Positions 63,400 through 64,000 of a stretch of 64,000 nucleotides of DNA are shown here, piece after piece; within the stretch, counting starts at the first letter, position 1, and the number at the start of each line of letters is the position of its first letter. The DNA is from Mesorhizobium sp. Pch-S (GTDB taxonomy: Bacteria; Pseudomonadota; Alphaproteobacteria; Rhizobiales; Rhizobiaceae): NCBI RefSeq assembly GCF_004136315.1, contig NZ_CP029562.1, forward strand, positions 5,913,501 to 5,977,500. Reading direction: 5' to 3'. The notes under the pieces were generated by a model. The model was not told the origin of the DNA. It worked only from the letters and a program-made list of their open reading frames with translations, and did no database searches. The translations under genes and the position numbers were made by a program.

Positions 63400-63718
63400 C
63401 GGCCCGTCCCTTGCCCGATGTGCCCAGTAACGCCGAGATCACGGAAGAAACGCTGTATTCGTCCGCCTGCGCGGAACTGGCCCACGCCGACGAGGTCTTC
63501 CTCGATCTGCCCCCAAATCAAGTTTTGACGCGGAAAATATGGCCGACTCACCAAGGCCAACCAAAGGGTAACATGGGTGGACCAAAGCGCAGCAATATTA
63601 GTTGTCGAGAATATATGATTTCAGGGGTGAAGTTTGTGCAAGGGGCCACGTTCGGCGATGTTGCGATCTTGTCGAAAAAATGGTGCAAAGCATGCGCCGA
63701 CCGCATTCGGACCAATCG
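63400..63718. other. stretch without a clear gene
   Basis: About 320 bp separate the 58-residue gene (minus) from the exported protein gene (plus). From about 63530 the base composition becomes more AT-rich than elsewhere in the window. Open frames on both strands (63411-63722 plus, 63339-63560 minus) look only partly protein-like; the first 35 codons of the plus frame have good codon use and could be a remnant. I see no RNA gene. Confidence 0.4.
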
Positions 63719-64000
63719 ATGATGCGTTGCCTGACCCTTTTGTTTTCCTTCATGGCCGCTGGACTTGCGACCGGCAATGCGCACGCTGCCATCGTCGATG
63801 GCACCTTGCCCGACGGCAGTTACCGCTGCGAGGTCTACCTGCTCGGCGCCTTCGTCTCCCTGGGCGATATCAAGATCAAGGGCCGCGTCTATAGCGGTCC
63901 GACCTACGGCCCTGTGATGCAAGGCTACAATTACGAAATGGACAACAATGGCGAGATCAGCTGGCTTGGCCCTGTCGGCGGATTCACCAGTGGCGGCAAT
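63719..64000 (+). CDS. exported protein of unknown function, 3' end beyond window
   Basis: This is the first 94 residues of a gene that runs off the right edge. ATG 63719 is followed at once by a second ATG. A signal peptide (hydrophobic core LTLLFSFMAAGLA, cleavage after about NAHA, residue 24) leads into a beta-rich mature part with many Gly and aromatic residues (TYGPVMQGYNYEMDNNGEIS). It is probably periplasmic or outer surface. I do not recognise the family. Confidence 0.7.
   Translation, partial: MMRCLTLLFSFMAAGLATGNAHAAIVDGTLPDGSYRCEVYLLGAFVSLGDIKIKGRVYSGPTYGPVMQGYNYEMDNNGEISWLGPVGGFTSGGN

Overview
The window looks like chromosomal DNA of a GC-rich alphaproteobacterium of the order Hyphomicrobiales, most likely Mesorhizobium or a close relative. 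The reasons are the ndvA/ndvB cyclic beta-1,2-glucan genes, two Liv-type amino-acid/amide ABC operons tied to catabolic genes, a hut cluster with HutF/HutG and HutC, and consistently high third-position GC. I saw no rRNA, tRNA, CRISPR array, transposase or integrase.

Layout. 1-1000: an RpiR/SIS regulator on the minus strand. 1193-9167: a plus-strand operon that mixes type III secretion parts (SctD, SctX-like, SctY-like, SctV, SctU) with parts of Tad/Flp pilus type (CpaC-type secretin, short CpaD-type lipoprotein, TadD-type TPR lipoprotein). This is the most unusual part of the window. Its SctU lacks the NPTH autocleavage motif, the SctY-like gene seems to start at CTG, and no ATPase, SctRST, SctJ or sorting-platform gene is present here. 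A PRC-barrel exported protein follows. 9873-20185: a minus-strand catabolic and transport operon (class III aminotransferase, two SDRs, a frameshifted YtcJ-like amidohydrolase, a His-rich CobW GTPase, a binding protein, and LivH, fused LivM-LivG and LivF), with a divergent IclR regulator. 21371-22318: an AraC regulator. 22516-29245: a second minus-strand operon (SDR, MoaF-like protein, SnoaL-like protein, LivK, LivG, LivF, LivH, LivM). An aldehyde dehydrogenase and a GMC oxidoreductase run divergently from it, and a coniferyl-type aldehyde dehydrogenase follows. 34222-37937: a LysR regulator, a YeiH-type exporter, a D-lyxose isomerase and a ccmC gene without ccm neighbours. 38062-48718: ndvA and the very large ndvB. 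48956-57040: hutD-U-G-H-I diverging from hutF-hutC over a HutC-type palindrome; this is the route from histidine to glutamate through N-formylglutamate. 57044-64000: a GNAT acetyltransferase, a DEAD-box helicase with a structured leader, pccB, two overlooked intracellular hydrolases (SGNH and alpha/beta), a 58-residue small gene and the start of an exported protein cut by the window edge.

How it fits together. The two Liv operons each combine uptake with oxidation or deamination enzymes and a nearby regulator, so each is probably a self-contained pathway for a small amine, amide or alcohol whose identity the sequence does not reveal. ndvA/ndvB make and export periplasmic cyclic glucan. The hybrid secretion locus encodes an inner-membrane export gate and basal body with a Tad-like outer-membrane channel; the missing core parts must lie elsewhere if the machine is functional.
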